This document shows positions 33,301 to 46,220 of a stretch of 64,000 nt of DNA, piece after piece. Each line of letters starts with the position of its first letter. Position 1 is the stretch's first letter. This stretch comes from Tubulanus polymorphus (Eukaryota; Nemertea; Palaeonemertea; Tubulaniformes; Tubulanidae). A model generated the notes under the pieces. That model worked only from the letters and a program-made list of their open reading frames with translations, had not been told where the DNA came from and did not search any database. The stretch is taken from positions 5,056,231 through 5,120,230 of the forward strand of contig NC_134033.1 of assembly GCF_964204645.1 (NCBI RefSeq), given 5' to 3'. The translations under genes were made by a program, and so were the position numbers.

Positions 33301-34182
33301 CTACATTTTGTGATTTATATAACGAAAAATTTTTAATCACAGGCAAAAAGTCGATAAACATCCATTGAGTTTATTAAGGAACTTGGTCAGGGTTTTTTTA
33401 TTCTAATATTGGGTAAATTACATATTTGGATGCAAAAGCCTTAAGTAGAAGAATATGAAACGTGGTTTCTGTATTGTAGGTGGCGCTACTGGAAAACTTA
33501 AGAAATTACCTTGTAAAATAGTATTTGTTCGATGATTACAGATGCTGAACTGATATTATAAATTGCACTCAACTTTTTAGAACACGAGAGAGGTCACCTG
33601 TCTTAGAAAACTAAACAATTGACTATAATATATTTAAGAATATAAATGAAACCAGTTTATTGATTATCAAGTTACGATTGTTTCGAATTCTAAACTCTAA
33701 ATCTCAACTCTACCCCCACTCACTCCACTAGTTACATATATCATTACACGGACGTGCGGGTAATTACTGTCATACATCACGTGATTAAACAGATAAAACG
33801 TGTTCAATCACCACAACTAGATTATCAATGATAAAAATGAAAAAAATGCATTTTTGAAATTTTGACGGTATGGAAAGATTATTCGGCGAAATTTTCAAAC
33901 CTTAAAACGATAAATAAAGAAACTTTAAGACTTGAATATGTGGTTTAAAGTTATCGGCATCTGTCACAGTCCGTTAGAACATTTTTTCGATGATCAATTT
34001 TGATTATGTTTTGATAAAAGCTAAATCATGATTTTCCAAGCATTTAGTTGGTACATACGCTATCAGTGGAATAGTGTTTCTTCAAAAAGATCCCGCCGAA
34101 CAAGACCTAACACGCCACATTCAGATAGATACATGCGCTTCACTTAGCTTCAACTCAGTTATTATATTGACTGAAGAGTGAA
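30396..34182. other. Long stretch without a supportable gene
   Basis: About 31,050-31,450 is AT-rich with recurrent GATTATAT/GACTGATATCA words. Between 32,330 and 32,840 several overlapping short frames occur; the one ending at 32,525 has four cysteines in a CTDN...CKPRT...CTTYKC arrangement and could be a remnant of a secreted-protein exon, but splice sites and frame are not convincing. The frames at 32,850-33,101 and 33,122-33,361 show nothing. Confidence 0.35.
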
Positions 34183-37100
34183 TTGTCGAAACAGATATTG
34201 ATCGGGATGCCAGACGGGTTTGCAATGAATTTAACGTTTATACAGATAGATTTCAGATTATATCCTGGAAAGGATCCAATGAAAACTCGTCCTCAAATTT
34301 ACGACGGATGGAACAGCACCAGTGAACCTATAGCTCTTATACGAGAACAAACCGGGCATCCACCTTCATCGTTTTATACTAAAACCAATAAAGCACGTTT
34401 TGCGTTCATTTCAAATAGATGGTCGTTTACGTCGCAGTTACTCGTGCAAGTTTACAAAATATGAGATTGGAACATCTCTAACCCGTTAATTCAAGTCTAT
34501 AATAAATCAGGACTGCTCACTACAATTGATGGAATACCACATATAGTAACTCAGTCTAAACACTTATACTGCTGGTCTACCACAGTCGATGTTCTGCAGT
34601 ACGTCGTCTTTAACTGGACACGTGATCTCGTCTCGTCACCAGGTGTCGTTGGGTTATATAAACAGGAAGGGTTACGTATTGTGAGAACTGATATTTTACT
34701 CAGTTTTAACCATCTTAAATCTCTGTGTGTAAAATCAGACGGATTTCTCGTGATTCTGTGCGTTCTAACGACATCGGATTTTTTAAGATCGAATTTGAAA
34801 ATAGAATTTGAAGTGAAATCAATGACAATATCAGACGTCTACGTCAACAAGCCATGGATATCGGTAAGTTTTGTATAACGGTTTTTTTCAAATTAATTTT
34901 GATTAATAGTATTAATTTAGATTTTGATTATCATCTTGACGCATTTGAAATCTGCCATAAACACGTTACGTTAATTTTTGACAAATCCATGAAATAAACG
35001 GATAATGAATACCATAGTAACAATGAACTCTCATTTGTCATTATGTCAACTACCCACTGGTTAACACTAGCGAAACCTCGAACGTTTGGTCCAATAAATA
35101 CATGTTTACACAAACTAATTTATAATTACTTGGAGAATTGCAACTCCTCAAAATATCATCGATATTCTTTCGTTATATTCGAAATTATCCCTTTGTTAAC
35201 ATGCAATGTTTTAATCAATCATCTTATATTTTAGAGATCAAACGCATTGACACGTTTAACAGCTTATCGACTGTTCCCGAGTTCAAAGAATACACTGTAT
35301 CGTGTTACTACATTACACGTAAACTGGAAAGTGAACATCTATGAAGAACAGTTGAAGCTAACAGTGCTATCAGAAAACTGTGATCGAGCTGGTTTTTATA
35401 TATATTTGATGGTAGTAATTTCACAGCTAGAAGCTATGGTCCGTGTTGTCCTGGTTCATACTACGGTCGATCTGTCGTCAGCCTGATTACATCAGGTGGA
35501 CCGGTTACTGTAGTAGCATACGCTTATTACTATAACAATCAGTTAACAGTTGGTAGCTCATCTCTAGAATTTGCTCCTACTGATTGTGATGGTTATGTTC
35601 TACAGGAAGAAGAACGTGAAATCAATATGACGTCACACTGTCTCGTGATTACACCTGAAAATCGACGCCATCGCTTGAAAAATATCCACATATTATCAGA
35701 ACACGAATATCAAATTGACCGATGTTTTCTCAAGATGTCTTGGTCATGTGATCAGTTTCTGAGTTTGAGTAATCAGTTTCGTAATAACAGTCTCGTATTA
35801 AACACCGTAGATTTCACAGTTAATGAGATTGGATTCTGGCAGAGACCACTAATAGTTACACTACGTCCTAAATGTTTAGGAGTGAAAAGGCGATATTTTG
35901 GATTTGCCAGCCCCCCTCTTGTCAGCTGGACTAAAGATAATTGTGGACTTGTGCAGTCACCGAACTACCCGGGCTGGTCAGGAGGTGCACCAGAAACTAT
36001 TTCCTATCAATTTAAAAACCCGATACATCAAAATATATTTCAATATTACCGATTTATTGTCAAATTTATCGGATCAGTTTCATGCCAAACAAGCGTTAGG
36101 AACGCGGATGATCCAATTTTGTTCATACAAGTGATAGGTTACAACATTTTCTTTAATGGAAAATATTTCAAAAATATTGAAGCCAAACATGAAATTAGAA
36201 TATGTGAAAATAACGCTGCGCGGGGACTTATATTTTATAGCTTGACAGATAATTCCCTGCTTTTTGAAGTGAAGAATAAAATTCCCACCTTTCAAATACA
36301 ATATACTTTACGCGAGTCGTTACCGATTAAACATTTCGATGATTTCTACTGTAAACAAGGATTTCAAGATTCAGGAATTTCCTGCATCAAATTCATCAGA
36401 GATGAACGTCTGAATTGGGAGAACGCTGAAATATACTGTAGACAGAAGTACGCGGGACATCTACTCAGTATTAACTCAGAACAGGAAATGATTTCCATCA
36501 AAAGATTATTCGCAACAGAACTTCTCCGAATGGCGTACACATTAAAAGCGCTCATAATGATGATTGGATTAAAATGGCAGGTAATACACAAATGTACACA
36601 AATATGAATTAGAGAAAAGATATTTGAAAGTAATAATCATTTTCTTTTTTTCGCGAAACAGAATGGTTATTACATGGACTGACGGTAAACCATTGAGCTA
36701 CACAGAGTGGTATAAACCTGTTATTAATGAAACGATACCAGAAGTTATTCGAGGATTGATATCTCCGCTGAGAAAACAACCGATAAAGGACGTCAATATG
36801 CCGTGTACGGCGATGATACTGAATAATCCACGAGGATCAGCGAACTGGGTTCGATTCCCGTGTCAAATCGAGGAGACGAACACGACATTCATTTGTGAAT
36901 CTGAGAGAATCGACATCAAAAACAAACACAATTCAACGATAAACGATGCGAACAATTCAATAAATACAGACTTAAATAAAACCATTGAACAAACGATTCC
37001 CGATGTTGATTTAATTAACTCAACCTGTCCAAGAGGTTGGGTAACCATTTCTGGATAATGTTATCAAATACTAACCGACTGGAAAAACAATCGAGGTTTG

Positions 37101-39903
37101 AATATTCGGAGTGCTAGAGAAATGTGTCACAGTATCCGCGCAGAAATAGTAAGAATCACCTCAAATAGAGAAATAGATATGAACAATTTGATCAGCGAAT
37201 TTCGATATCGACATCAAGATGGCGATATACTGACAATGGACCGTGACGGATTCAAAGTTATCGAACCACTGGTGACCAGAAATGAAATTACTTATATTCA
37301 ATCAGTTAAATGGTTATTTAAACCTTTCGATAATACAAAAGATAATGTGCATTCCGTGTTGTGTACCTATAATGTAACTGATGAAGAGTTAGCTTCTGGA
37401 AGCGGTTGTAAATCGCGGCAGTTTGAATGTAACGATCAAAGATGTATCAGCGACCATCGCGTATGTGATACCAGACACGACTGTCAACACGGTGAAGATG
37501 AACTCAATTGTACGGATATCAATTTACACAGTCAGTTCCGCTGTAACGATGGACAGATTATATCGATTAGCGGTTTCTGTGACTTTATGAGAGATTGCGT
37601 GGATGGCTCGGATGAGAACTCGTGCTATCATCCGCAGTGTTTATATACGCAATATCGCTGTTCCAATCACCAAGGCGTCGATAGTTATAAACGATGTGAC
37701 GGACTAGCCAACTGTAAAGACGGTTCCGATGAGATCGGATGCACTGCCGAACTTTGTCAGGGGTTCTCGTGCGCGGACGGTGAATGTATTAGTTCTCAGT
37801 TGTATCGGGATGGTGCCGTGGATTGTAGCGGAAGTCTCGAAGAAGACGAATTGGTCACTAATATGACAGTGAATCCCGAGATATACTGTAATAATGACAA
37901 TCACTGTACGACTCGTTTCACAGATCTGTGTAAGGAATCGGATGAACAAAGATGTTCGTTCAATTCTCCTCGCTGTTATTCCCGACACGAAAGGTGTATT
38001 TTAGAAAGGATGCCGATTGGTTTCCCGGTATGTAGAAATCTTGAACATATACTCGCGTGTAATGACTTCGAATGCGAGGCTGGTACTGTAAAATGTCTGG
38101 CATCTTACTGTATACCGATCAGACCCGTTTGTGACGGTCGATCCGATTGTCCAAATTCAGAAGATGAACGAAACTGCGAGACTTGGTCGTGTCCGGGAAT
38201 GTTTAAATGTGGCCAGGAAAATCGATGTATTCCGCAATCTGAAGTTTGCGACGGTGTCGTAAATTGTGAACATAACTCGGATGACGAGTCATACTGTAAG
38301 GTCACGTGTCCTGAACGTTGTAATTGCCGGGGTCTTTTCATCGATTGTGAAAATGCTGTTTTATCAGATATTACTGGTCGTTTTATAAAATCAACTCGAG
38401 TTTTGATTTTGTCGAATAACCGAGTCGTATTTAACGAGTCGACGTTCAACTCTTTCATTTATCTTCGTTTTCTCGATATTTCGGGCAATAATTTGTCTTA
38501 CATCGTTCCCAATGCGTTTTCTAATCTAAACAATCTTCACACATTGGACCTTACTCACAACCGCATAGCATCATTATCTGCTAATACATTCGCAGGTTTG
38601 ATCGGTTTAAAAGAACTATTTCTTGTCGGAAATCCGCTGCAACATTTTAAAGACGGTAGTTTTCGAGGTCTGACATCACTTCCTGCCCTTGATCTTCACG
38701 GACTTTCTATATCGGTTCTCGGTGAAAATGTATTTAAAGGTTTATCCACATTACAGTCGTTAAATATCAGCAGTAACAAAATTTTTCTGGATTGGTTGGA
38801 CTTGAAATTCTTGACCTCGTCAACAATTTTTGAGTAATATCCGTAGAAAGAAACGTTCTAGGCGATCTTATATCATTGAAATACTTAGCATCGGATGCTT
38901 ACAAATTCTGCTGCATGGCGCCGAATGTTGACCGATGTCTTCCCGAAGCTGATCAATTTTCAACCTGCTCTGACCTGATGGGTAACACTGTACTGAGAGC
39001 CATCATCTGGATGATCGCATCTTTCAGTTTTCTTGCTAACAGTATCGTTATCTTATTTCGTATTCAAGCTTTGCGGATGAAATCCTCCGGAACACGTAAC
39101 ATATCTTCAGATATCCTCATCATTAATATTGCCGGTTGTGATTTTCTGATGTCGGTCTATTTGTTTTTGATCGCAGGAGCTGACCACGCGTTCAATGGTA
39201 TTTATTATCTGAATTCTGAAACTTGGACGAATAGCTCATTATGCCGTCTCAACCGGGATTATTGTCACCGTTTCGTGCGAAGGTTCCTTAACTTTCCTCT
39301 TAATTCTAACGCGTCAGAGATATTCAAATATCGTCAACCCGTTTTCGGGAAGTCCAATTATAACTCCAATACGTTATCGGTATTTGCTGCATTTGTTGGC
39401 TCGTTATTAGCACAGTTTCTATTCTACCGCTGTCATCGTCGTCTTACTTCGGAGACAATTTTTAAGGTACAACCGGAGTTTGTTTGCCTATGAATTTACT
39501 AACGATTGACGTCAATGGCTGGGACTATTCATTCGCTATTTTTGCCTTGTTTAATGCGGCAATATTGGCTACGATAATGACGACGTACGCTCAGATGTAT
39601 AGACTCGTATCTGGAAGTAGGTCGGGCTCGGGTAGAGCCGATCCTACCGAACTGGTTTTAGCTCGAAGGAGTTTAGTAATCAATCTTTGTAATTTATTTT
39701 GCTGGCTACCGATAATAATCGTTCAGTTTTGCGCCGTATTTTCGGTCGAGATACCGAACCAGGTGGCCGCTTGGCTGGCCGTTCTATTTTTACCGATCAA
39801 CTCGTCTTTGAATCCGCTTCTTTATACAATACTAACTATCGATATGAAATCTATTCGTGAACGCAATAAACGACGACTAGGATTGACGACACCGAGTAAA
39901 TAA
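34183..39903 (+). pseudogene. Mosaic receptor: CUB, C-type lectin, LDLa x7, LRR, 7TM (GRL101-like)
   Basis: Order by position: CUB end (34,190-34,460), further CUB-like segments (34,470-35,880) with an intron at about 34,867-35,235, a CUB opening CGLVQSPNYPG (about 35,940), C-type lectin domain 1 (36,330-36,900, split by an intron), lectin domain 2 (37,025-37,390), seven LDLa-type modules (37,410-38,300, the fifth degenerate), an LRR N-cap (CPERCNCRG), leucine-rich repeats to about 38,830, and a class A 7TM (about 38,980-39,870) of the LGR/relaxin-receptor type. Lesions: in-frame TGA at 34,462 and TAA at 37,056 and 39,463, the last two where tyrosine is expected; frame changes near 35,405, 38,840, 39,247 and 39,365; lectin intron phases that do not fit. 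The first CUB half and signal peptide are missing. LDLa+LRR+7TM is known from the snail GRL101 receptor. Probably inactive; sequence errors could add to the lesions. Confidence 0.82.
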
Positions 39904-41400
39904 ACACTATGAATATATCTATGTTTAATATTTCATGTTTCACCTACGTATCTTATTCAATGAAACGTTTTGATATTCCAAAAAATATGATTATGTTATT
40001 TTAGGACAAAAACCAATCGCAAGCAAACAGATCATTGTCAAAAACAAATAATCTCAATCGATTTTTCATTCAAAGCCTTGTGTAGTGACTCTTTATTCAA
40101 TTCGACAAGAAACATGTCTAGACCTGACCACATGGTATCTGTAATTGTGGTGGAATCTACCAGAGTAATTCGACGTCAAAAATAGTCGTTTAACTAAAAA
40201 TGAACTACTAGAAATTATTCGGATTTTGAAAGTATTTTGATATTGTTCTGAATGGTTCCAAAGCATTTTCTATTAATGAAAGTAAGTGTAGTGAAATGTG
40301 CAAATGGGGAAAAATGACCTTTTGTGACTTGAAAAATAATTAAAATAAAAGTGAACTGTCAATTATTTGGATTTTCAGAGTGTTTTGATATTCTTGGGGA
40401 AGTAAGTTGATCTCATTAAAAAGTAGAAACCACTCTCAAATATTAGTCGTAGACTGGACTTAACAAAGCAAACCAAATCAGTTCGACCAAGCAGGTCTCA
40501 GGAAATAGAATTTTTCAGTAAACGCTATGCGCTTTAGAAAACAGTCAAATCTGAGCCTATAGATTGACTGGTAAAAAGTTACGACGATTTTTTTCTAATG
40601 AAAATATTGAAAATTTGCTAGTTTTTGCAAAACGTTTTTTTTATTTATTTCGAAGACAACAACAATATTAGCTAACCAAAAATATTCGATTCTGCATATT
40701 CGGCTCACTGAAGCGCGTCTCTTAACTCGGAGCGAAGAACTGATAAATGAAGAAATGAGAACACGCGCCATTGAAATGTTATCAGTGTTGTTTATGGTTT
40801 CGTGAAATGTTTTTTTTTCAAATTCGTGATTTTATCGATTTCGTTGCGCGACACGTTCATTGAGAGCTGTGTTTATATGGACTATGGACTGTTTATATGG
40901 ATGGGTTAGAACTGGATGCGCGCCGGACAGACACATTTCAGCACAAACGATAAGTTTAATTGTTTTATACATTGTAACTTACGTATTTAAACAGCAATTA
41001 TCACGTGACTCTAAAACTCTGTTAGCTTTCTGATCAAGTCACTTGCAGCTTTCGTATCCACGAGTTCAAAGGCAGTAACAAATTAGTCAGACAAGAGACA
41101 ACGACAGAAAAAAAGGATGTTTGGTAACGTAAAATGAACCCAATATTATTTTTACTTTTTTAGAATTGTTTCACATCCTACGGAATAGTTAAGAATAGAA
41201 ACTACTCTCAAATAGAAATTTGAAGCCAAATCTGAAAATAGGGAAAAAGGGCCATTTCGACTTCGAAAATAATAGTATTATTGAAGACCAGTTTTTGAGA
41301 GTTACTATAAATATTTTAAGCTCTTTGAAATAGTAGAAACTAGTCTCAAATAGGAAGTCGTTGTCCGATCCGCAACCAATACAGTCGTGGATCAGACGCG
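39904..41400. repeat. 3' flank of the mosaic receptor, repeated elsewhere
   Basis: Parts of this flank recur at 9,615-9,880, 28,213-29,070 and 62,262-62,500. Internally, blocks such as AGAAACTACTCTCAAATAG recur (about 40,425, 41,200 and 41,335). The segment 40,735-40,980 carries GAACACGCGCCAT and GATTTCGTTGCGCGACACG, found again at 62,285-62,390. The flank therefore behaves as repetitive DNA linked to the receptor family's 3' end. Confidence 0.7.
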
Positions 41401-42479
41401 CGAGCAGTGGATGATTTTAAAGAAATTGAAAAATGGCCGAAAACTATGTTTCATGTAGAATTTCTGATTAAAAAATGAGATTTCAAAGAAGCCAACGAAA
41501 AATGAAATGAGTCGAAACGGCGGAAAAATTCGTGCACTAAAGCAAGCGCAGGAGTATTTCGTCGCCATAAAAAACCGTTGCAACAATTTGTGTATACATT
41601 GATACCTAGTTTGAGGGGTTCTGTGTGAGTCGATGCGCACACAGAGCTTGTCTATTTGTAGTTAGATATTAAGAGTTCTGCTTTCTCTGGAGTCACGCAC
41701 TATAATTATATAAACTAGAATAAGGGTTGTAGAGGAGCCTATGTTAACCCGGTTTCCAATCAACAAAACCTAAAACACATGACCCAGTTCCACAGTTCTG
41801 GGTTAGGATTTGGTTAAGAGTAAACTCATTGAAAATGAACTATTTTAACTTTGAGTTATCTCTAACTCACAACTGTGGAACTGGATCCAGAAGTCACATT
41901 ATGGGTTATTCATACAGGGACTCGTTTACCCGATGAAGCTGCTCGAAGCTACTATAGTTGCAAAAGCCCGTGTCTAGCTAAGACTAAAATACAATACTGT
42001 CTGTCTTTTACATGTTACTAAACGAACAAAACAGTTTTATGAAACTTGATATAAGCGGTTATCTGACCAAATTCCTACAGCGGATTTTCATACAGAAATA
42101 TTCCTAATTTTTCATCCCATTAAAGGATAAAATTACTACAAAGTTACACATTTGAAACTTTACAAATTAGCCATATAGAAATTCACTCTGTTCCTTGAGT
42201 GAGATTTGAGTGAGATTTGTAAAAAAAGTGACAGTAGTGGATGGAACTGTAAATATTGCAAAGCAAAAGCCGTGACGGTTATTACTAATTTAAAAATGTA
42301 TTGCTAAAAACGCTTAGCGTTTTGAGGCGTGACGCATCTGCTGATCATACAGTATATCAATGACATCATTTGATGTTATTGCTCTGCTGGGTTTTGTATG
42401 TTACATAATCAAAACGATACAAATCAGTACAAATGATATTTTGTGAACGCGGCCGAGCTTAGAGATATAACGTGTTATA
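41401..42479. other. Intergenic with one MITE
   Basis: Apart from the MITE at 41,783-41,885 nothing was recognised until the promoter region of the next gene (from about 42,280), which is duplicated at 44,938. Confidence 0.4.
41783..41885. mobile_element. Foldback MITE, copy 3
   Basis: The best-preserved termini of the three: CCCAGTTCCACAGTTCTGGG at the left against AACTGTGGAACTGGA at the right, with AACTCATTGAAAATGAAC between. Confidence 0.75.
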
Positions 42480-43795
42480 ATGATGGTTTCGTGCATGATT
42501 TTGATTTTAAACTTCAGTTTATTCACTGGAACCAAACTACCGATAGGTAAGAGACGTATTGATAATTTGTGATCACGTTTACAGTATATTTCAATTCTTA
42601 TATACAGCATAGTTTATGTATCCAATCTCATCACATCTGAAATACAAATAAAACTGGTCTGATGAGAAACATGATTCTACAACTTACTAAAGAGACCTTA
42701 TTTACAACTCTTATTCCACCGTCTACAGTAGACTGCCATCTGAATCTTTCCAGATGGCAATAGTGAAGATCTCTAAACAAGAGTATGGAAATAACATAAG
42801 TCATGGCCCGGAGAACTTCCTACTTTTTCAGTATTTCAATTAAAAGCATTCCAACAGAAATTTCGTTATTTGGGTCTTATTTGTTCTCATGTGTCGTATG
42901 ATTTACGATGATTTTGTGGCTGTTTTCGAATTCGAAAAATATTTTCAAATAACTTTTCTAGACACGTGTGGACCTCGGGAAAGGCTCCGATGGAACATTA
43001 TCGCGGGGAAGAGACAAGTAGGAAACATATATGTTTGTAGTAAGGCTTCTGCTATGAGACAGTGTATGTATCAATGCGCGCATCATACACAGTTTCTCTG
43101 TATGTCACTCTGTTATCACCGATCAACTGAACTCTGTTGTATTCATCCTGAAAGTAGATTCACTCGGCCGGATTTGTTCCGAGATGGGTCAGCGTATGAT
43201 TATATGGATTGGTACTGTGAACGTGCAGATGAGTTAGGTATGTAAACCCCTAAACCTGTTTAATCGAATATTCGGTTTAATCGCTGGATTGTAGCGAGTC
43301 TGACGAATTCTGAAAAGTGGCCATTTTCGGAAAAATTTATATCAGGCTCTGATTAGTGCTTAATTTGCAGGTAAATCCTGGTAATGTTTGAAAATTCCCA
43401 TCGGATTAAAGAATAAAACGCATTTAAAAGTTAGAAATTCCGTTGTTTTAATTTTTGCTGACAAAAAGCAACTACGATTATTCTAGCAAGGTTTATGGTT
43501 TGTATATTGTAAATTTAATTTCGAATATTTTGTAGTTTTTCTGATTGATACCGGTTCAAAGAATCTGCCTTCGCCTGAAATCAACCCACTCGAACCAGTC
43601 GCAGCAACAGCGTCCGGGAATAACTGCGGTTTGAAATGTCTTTGGAATCGTGAATGTGATTTGTTCGTCATCAAACGACAAAAAAACATCGTCAAATGTC
43701 GTTTATATAATACAGATCTGATTGCCGTTGATCAATGGAAACAATCCACTGATGAAATGATCTTTAAGGATGAGTCTAGATTCCGACACCTGTGA
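42480..43795 (+). CDS. Secreted protein with two PAN/Apple-like cysteine modules
   Basis: Three exons read by splice sites and phase: 42,480-42,546, 42,962-43,237 and 43,536-43,795, all junctions phase 1, total 200 residues. Exon 1 encodes a signal peptide (MMVSCMILILNFSLFTG) with tandem ATG codons; the first is used here. Exon 2 encodes a module with CGPRERLRW, a VCSKASAMRQC helix, CAHH...FLCMSLC and CCIHPES, in the general spacing of PAN/Apple domains. Exon 3 holds a second, shorter module (CGLKCLWNREC...VKCRLYN). No membrane segment follows, so it should be secreted. PAN-type domains bind proteins or sugars. The domain call is by cysteine pattern only. A copy of the upstream region and exon 1 lies at 44,930-45,210. 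Confidence 0.68.
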
Positions 43796-44929
43796 ATATT
43801 CTAATCATGCATATAATAATTAATTTACTTTGAAAGCTTTGATGTTAACAAATTACGATAATTCAATAATATGTAAATATTGCGATATGGCAATTAAGTG
43901 TAATCAAACGTTTGCAGTCATTTCAATAGAAATTTCAAAGGGCATTCTATCCTTTAGGAAGATTTTTTGGTAATAATGAATTCATGCTATTGTATACTGT
44001 TGCTGCCATCATATATGATATGATATACCTATGTTAGTGGGTGTAAATGTGACAAAATGATGGTGATTTTATCAATCTTAGATACGTACACTACGCGTAT
44101 AACGGCACTGAACGCACGCACGTGTTTGTTTTTATTAACAGAGATATTGTCATGAATAGCGCTGATCGCGTTGTGGGTGAACTACGTTATCGAAGAGAAA
44201 ATAACTGAATGACTGATTTTGGACCAATCAGAATGTTTTTTTTTTCGGTTAGCCAGATCCCAGGTTGTTATTCATATACAAATGTAGCATTTGGTTTATT
44301 AATCACGAAAAGTACAATTTCTGTGGCGTATGTGTACTTTATGAAATCAGGTCACAGTTCATTAGATGTCATTGAAGATTGAGAAATATATCGCTCTTAC
44401 GTTCATTAATTTTATTATTCGTCCCGTGGTTGAAACACACAGAGACAAAGCTATATATCGGTGTTAAATACAATTTCAAATTCACATTTTAAAGAACGTT
44501 CTGTTTTGGTCTTTATTTTCTGACTTTTGATATATAGACTGTAGGTACCCAGTATCATAGGTACCACCTATAAACAATTTTGATTTTATAACCGATACCT
44601 AGGATTTCGGTTCGGATTTTTTATTTTGTACCCCGAGCTATCGTGACAAGTACTTGTACCTATGAGTAAGCCGTATACCAACAAATCTATTTCATCAGCA
44701 GGCAATTTCTAAAACTTCCCACGCGAATAAATTAGTTGATCAAGATACAAGGAGATATGTTAGTAAACTATATAGAATGAAATAGTTGTGGCTAATTTCG
44801 AAATTTCGTTAAACACATCTGATATCGCCCCGGAAATTACCATAAATTTTTGATTTTGATTTCCCTCTTTTTTGTATTGTCGATTGGTTTCAATAATAAT
44901 CATCAAACAGTTCGTATCGTTGGTCTCTA
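43796..44929. other. Intergenic, nothing recognised
   Basis: AT-rich sequence with no supported exon. A T-run lies at 44,237-44,245. A block near 44,545-44,610 repeats TAGGTACC/GATACCTAGG words that can pair, suggesting a decayed foldback element. Confidence 0.35.
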
Positions 44930-45210
44930 GGATACGCGCCGTGACGTTTTAATTAGTAAAGTTATTACTACAAAACACTCGTTTGAGGCGTGACAAATCT
45001 GCTAATCATACAGTACATCAATGCAGCTATCATTGAATGTTATTGCTCTGGATGAGCTTATCATTTTAAAATATTAAAACATGAGATACAAATCAGTTGA
45101 AATAATAATTCAGAGACCGCGCATACAGCCACATATTGTTATAATGTTTGTTTTGTGCATGATTTCCAGTTTCAAGGCCAGCTGTAGGCTGAGCCTATTA
45201 CTATACAAAT
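44930..45210 (+). pseudogene. Duplicated promoter and first exon of the PAN-like gene
   Basis: It aligns with about 42,280-42,520: both contain TTTGAGGCGTGAC, CATACAGTA(C/T)ATCAATG, GTTATTGCTCTG and GATACAAATCAGT. The start region matches (TTATAATG then TTTTGTGCATGATTT), retaining an ATG and a partial signal peptide. The donor site is not kept and no later exon follows; at 45,240 an ACACGTGT array begins. It is a truncated duplicate. Confidence 0.7.
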
Positions 45211-45239
45211 GGAGCGAATTTAAATGCCCTTATGAAAAT

Positions 45240-45480
45240 GGTACACGTGTATTTAGCTAAATACACGTGTAATACACGTGTAATATGAAATTACACGTGT
45301 ACTTTTGACGTGTATTTTGAAGTACATGTGTAAAACACGTGTATTTCTAAAATACACGTGTAGTTTGGACATGTAATTTGAATTACACGTGTACTGAAGA
45401 TGTGTATTTTGAAATACACGTGTAACTTAGGACGTGTATTTTAAAAACACGTGTAAATTCATGTGTGGCTTCTGAAATAC
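45240..45480. repeat. Palindromic ACACGTGT array 1
   Basis: About a dozen ACACGTGT palindromes or near forms spaced about 17-30 bp, embedded in TGTATTTTGAAATACACGTGTA-like context that is itself nearly palindromic. The segment 45,380-45,783 is copied at 47,890-48,292. Confidence 0.85.
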
Positions 45481-46220
45481 ATGTGCAATCTGGATGCATG
45501 TACTAGGCTAAATTATACATGTACCTTGTTTCTCATAATTGGTCAATTTTGTGAACTGCAATAAAATTTGTAATTACATCATTTAGCTTCACATGATTTC
45601 ATAAAAAGTAAGATTTTGCATGTAATGTTCGGAGAATTGAAGGAATCTCCTGTCTTTATAATTGTTTGATCCTCATTTAGTAGTTTTTTTCCAGGATGCC
45701 GTGTCAAAAAAGTCATGTTGTTTCTCCTGTATTGACTAGATTGGATCCTGTATGAATGAAACACATGTCTTTGTTGCCCCCTGAATAAATCCAAAAACTG
45801 TTTCACAAAAATCATGATCTGAACAAAAAATTTTGGATATTTCATTTATTATCAAGATAACTAGAGGCTTAGGGGACTGCCCAAGCCTCGAATTACAATG
45901 TTATTTATGAAAAATGTTGAATATATTGCTGTCACCAGCTCCAAGTGTTCTGCTTTCCTTGTAGGCCCATTCATTAATTTTTCTAGCTAGCTCTTCTTAG
46001 CCGAGGAGTCTTTTCAGTTGTTCATTAATGGGCATGTACACAAAAAATGTCCTTTTTCCTCTAATGTTGCCTTATCATACTGTATATCACATAATGAACA
46101 TTTGTATCATACCTGCAGTTTTTTGAATAATGTCTGGTTCAAGTCCAGTATAGCGTGGAATAGTTCCCCGCTCAAAGATACATTTTTAGAAAAGGAGTAA
46201 TTCGGCTACGTACTTTTCAA
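45481..46220. other. Repeat flank without gene
   Basis: To about 45,783 this is the left member of the duplicated 0.4-kb segment. The minus frame 45,579-45,845 lies mostly within it and has no domain. From 45,850 to 46,220 nothing was recognised. Confidence 0.45.

Noticed and set aside
41392-41642. Two overlapping minus-strand frames rich in F and S
   Set aside because: No start context, splice sites or similarity; in AT-rich flank sequence.
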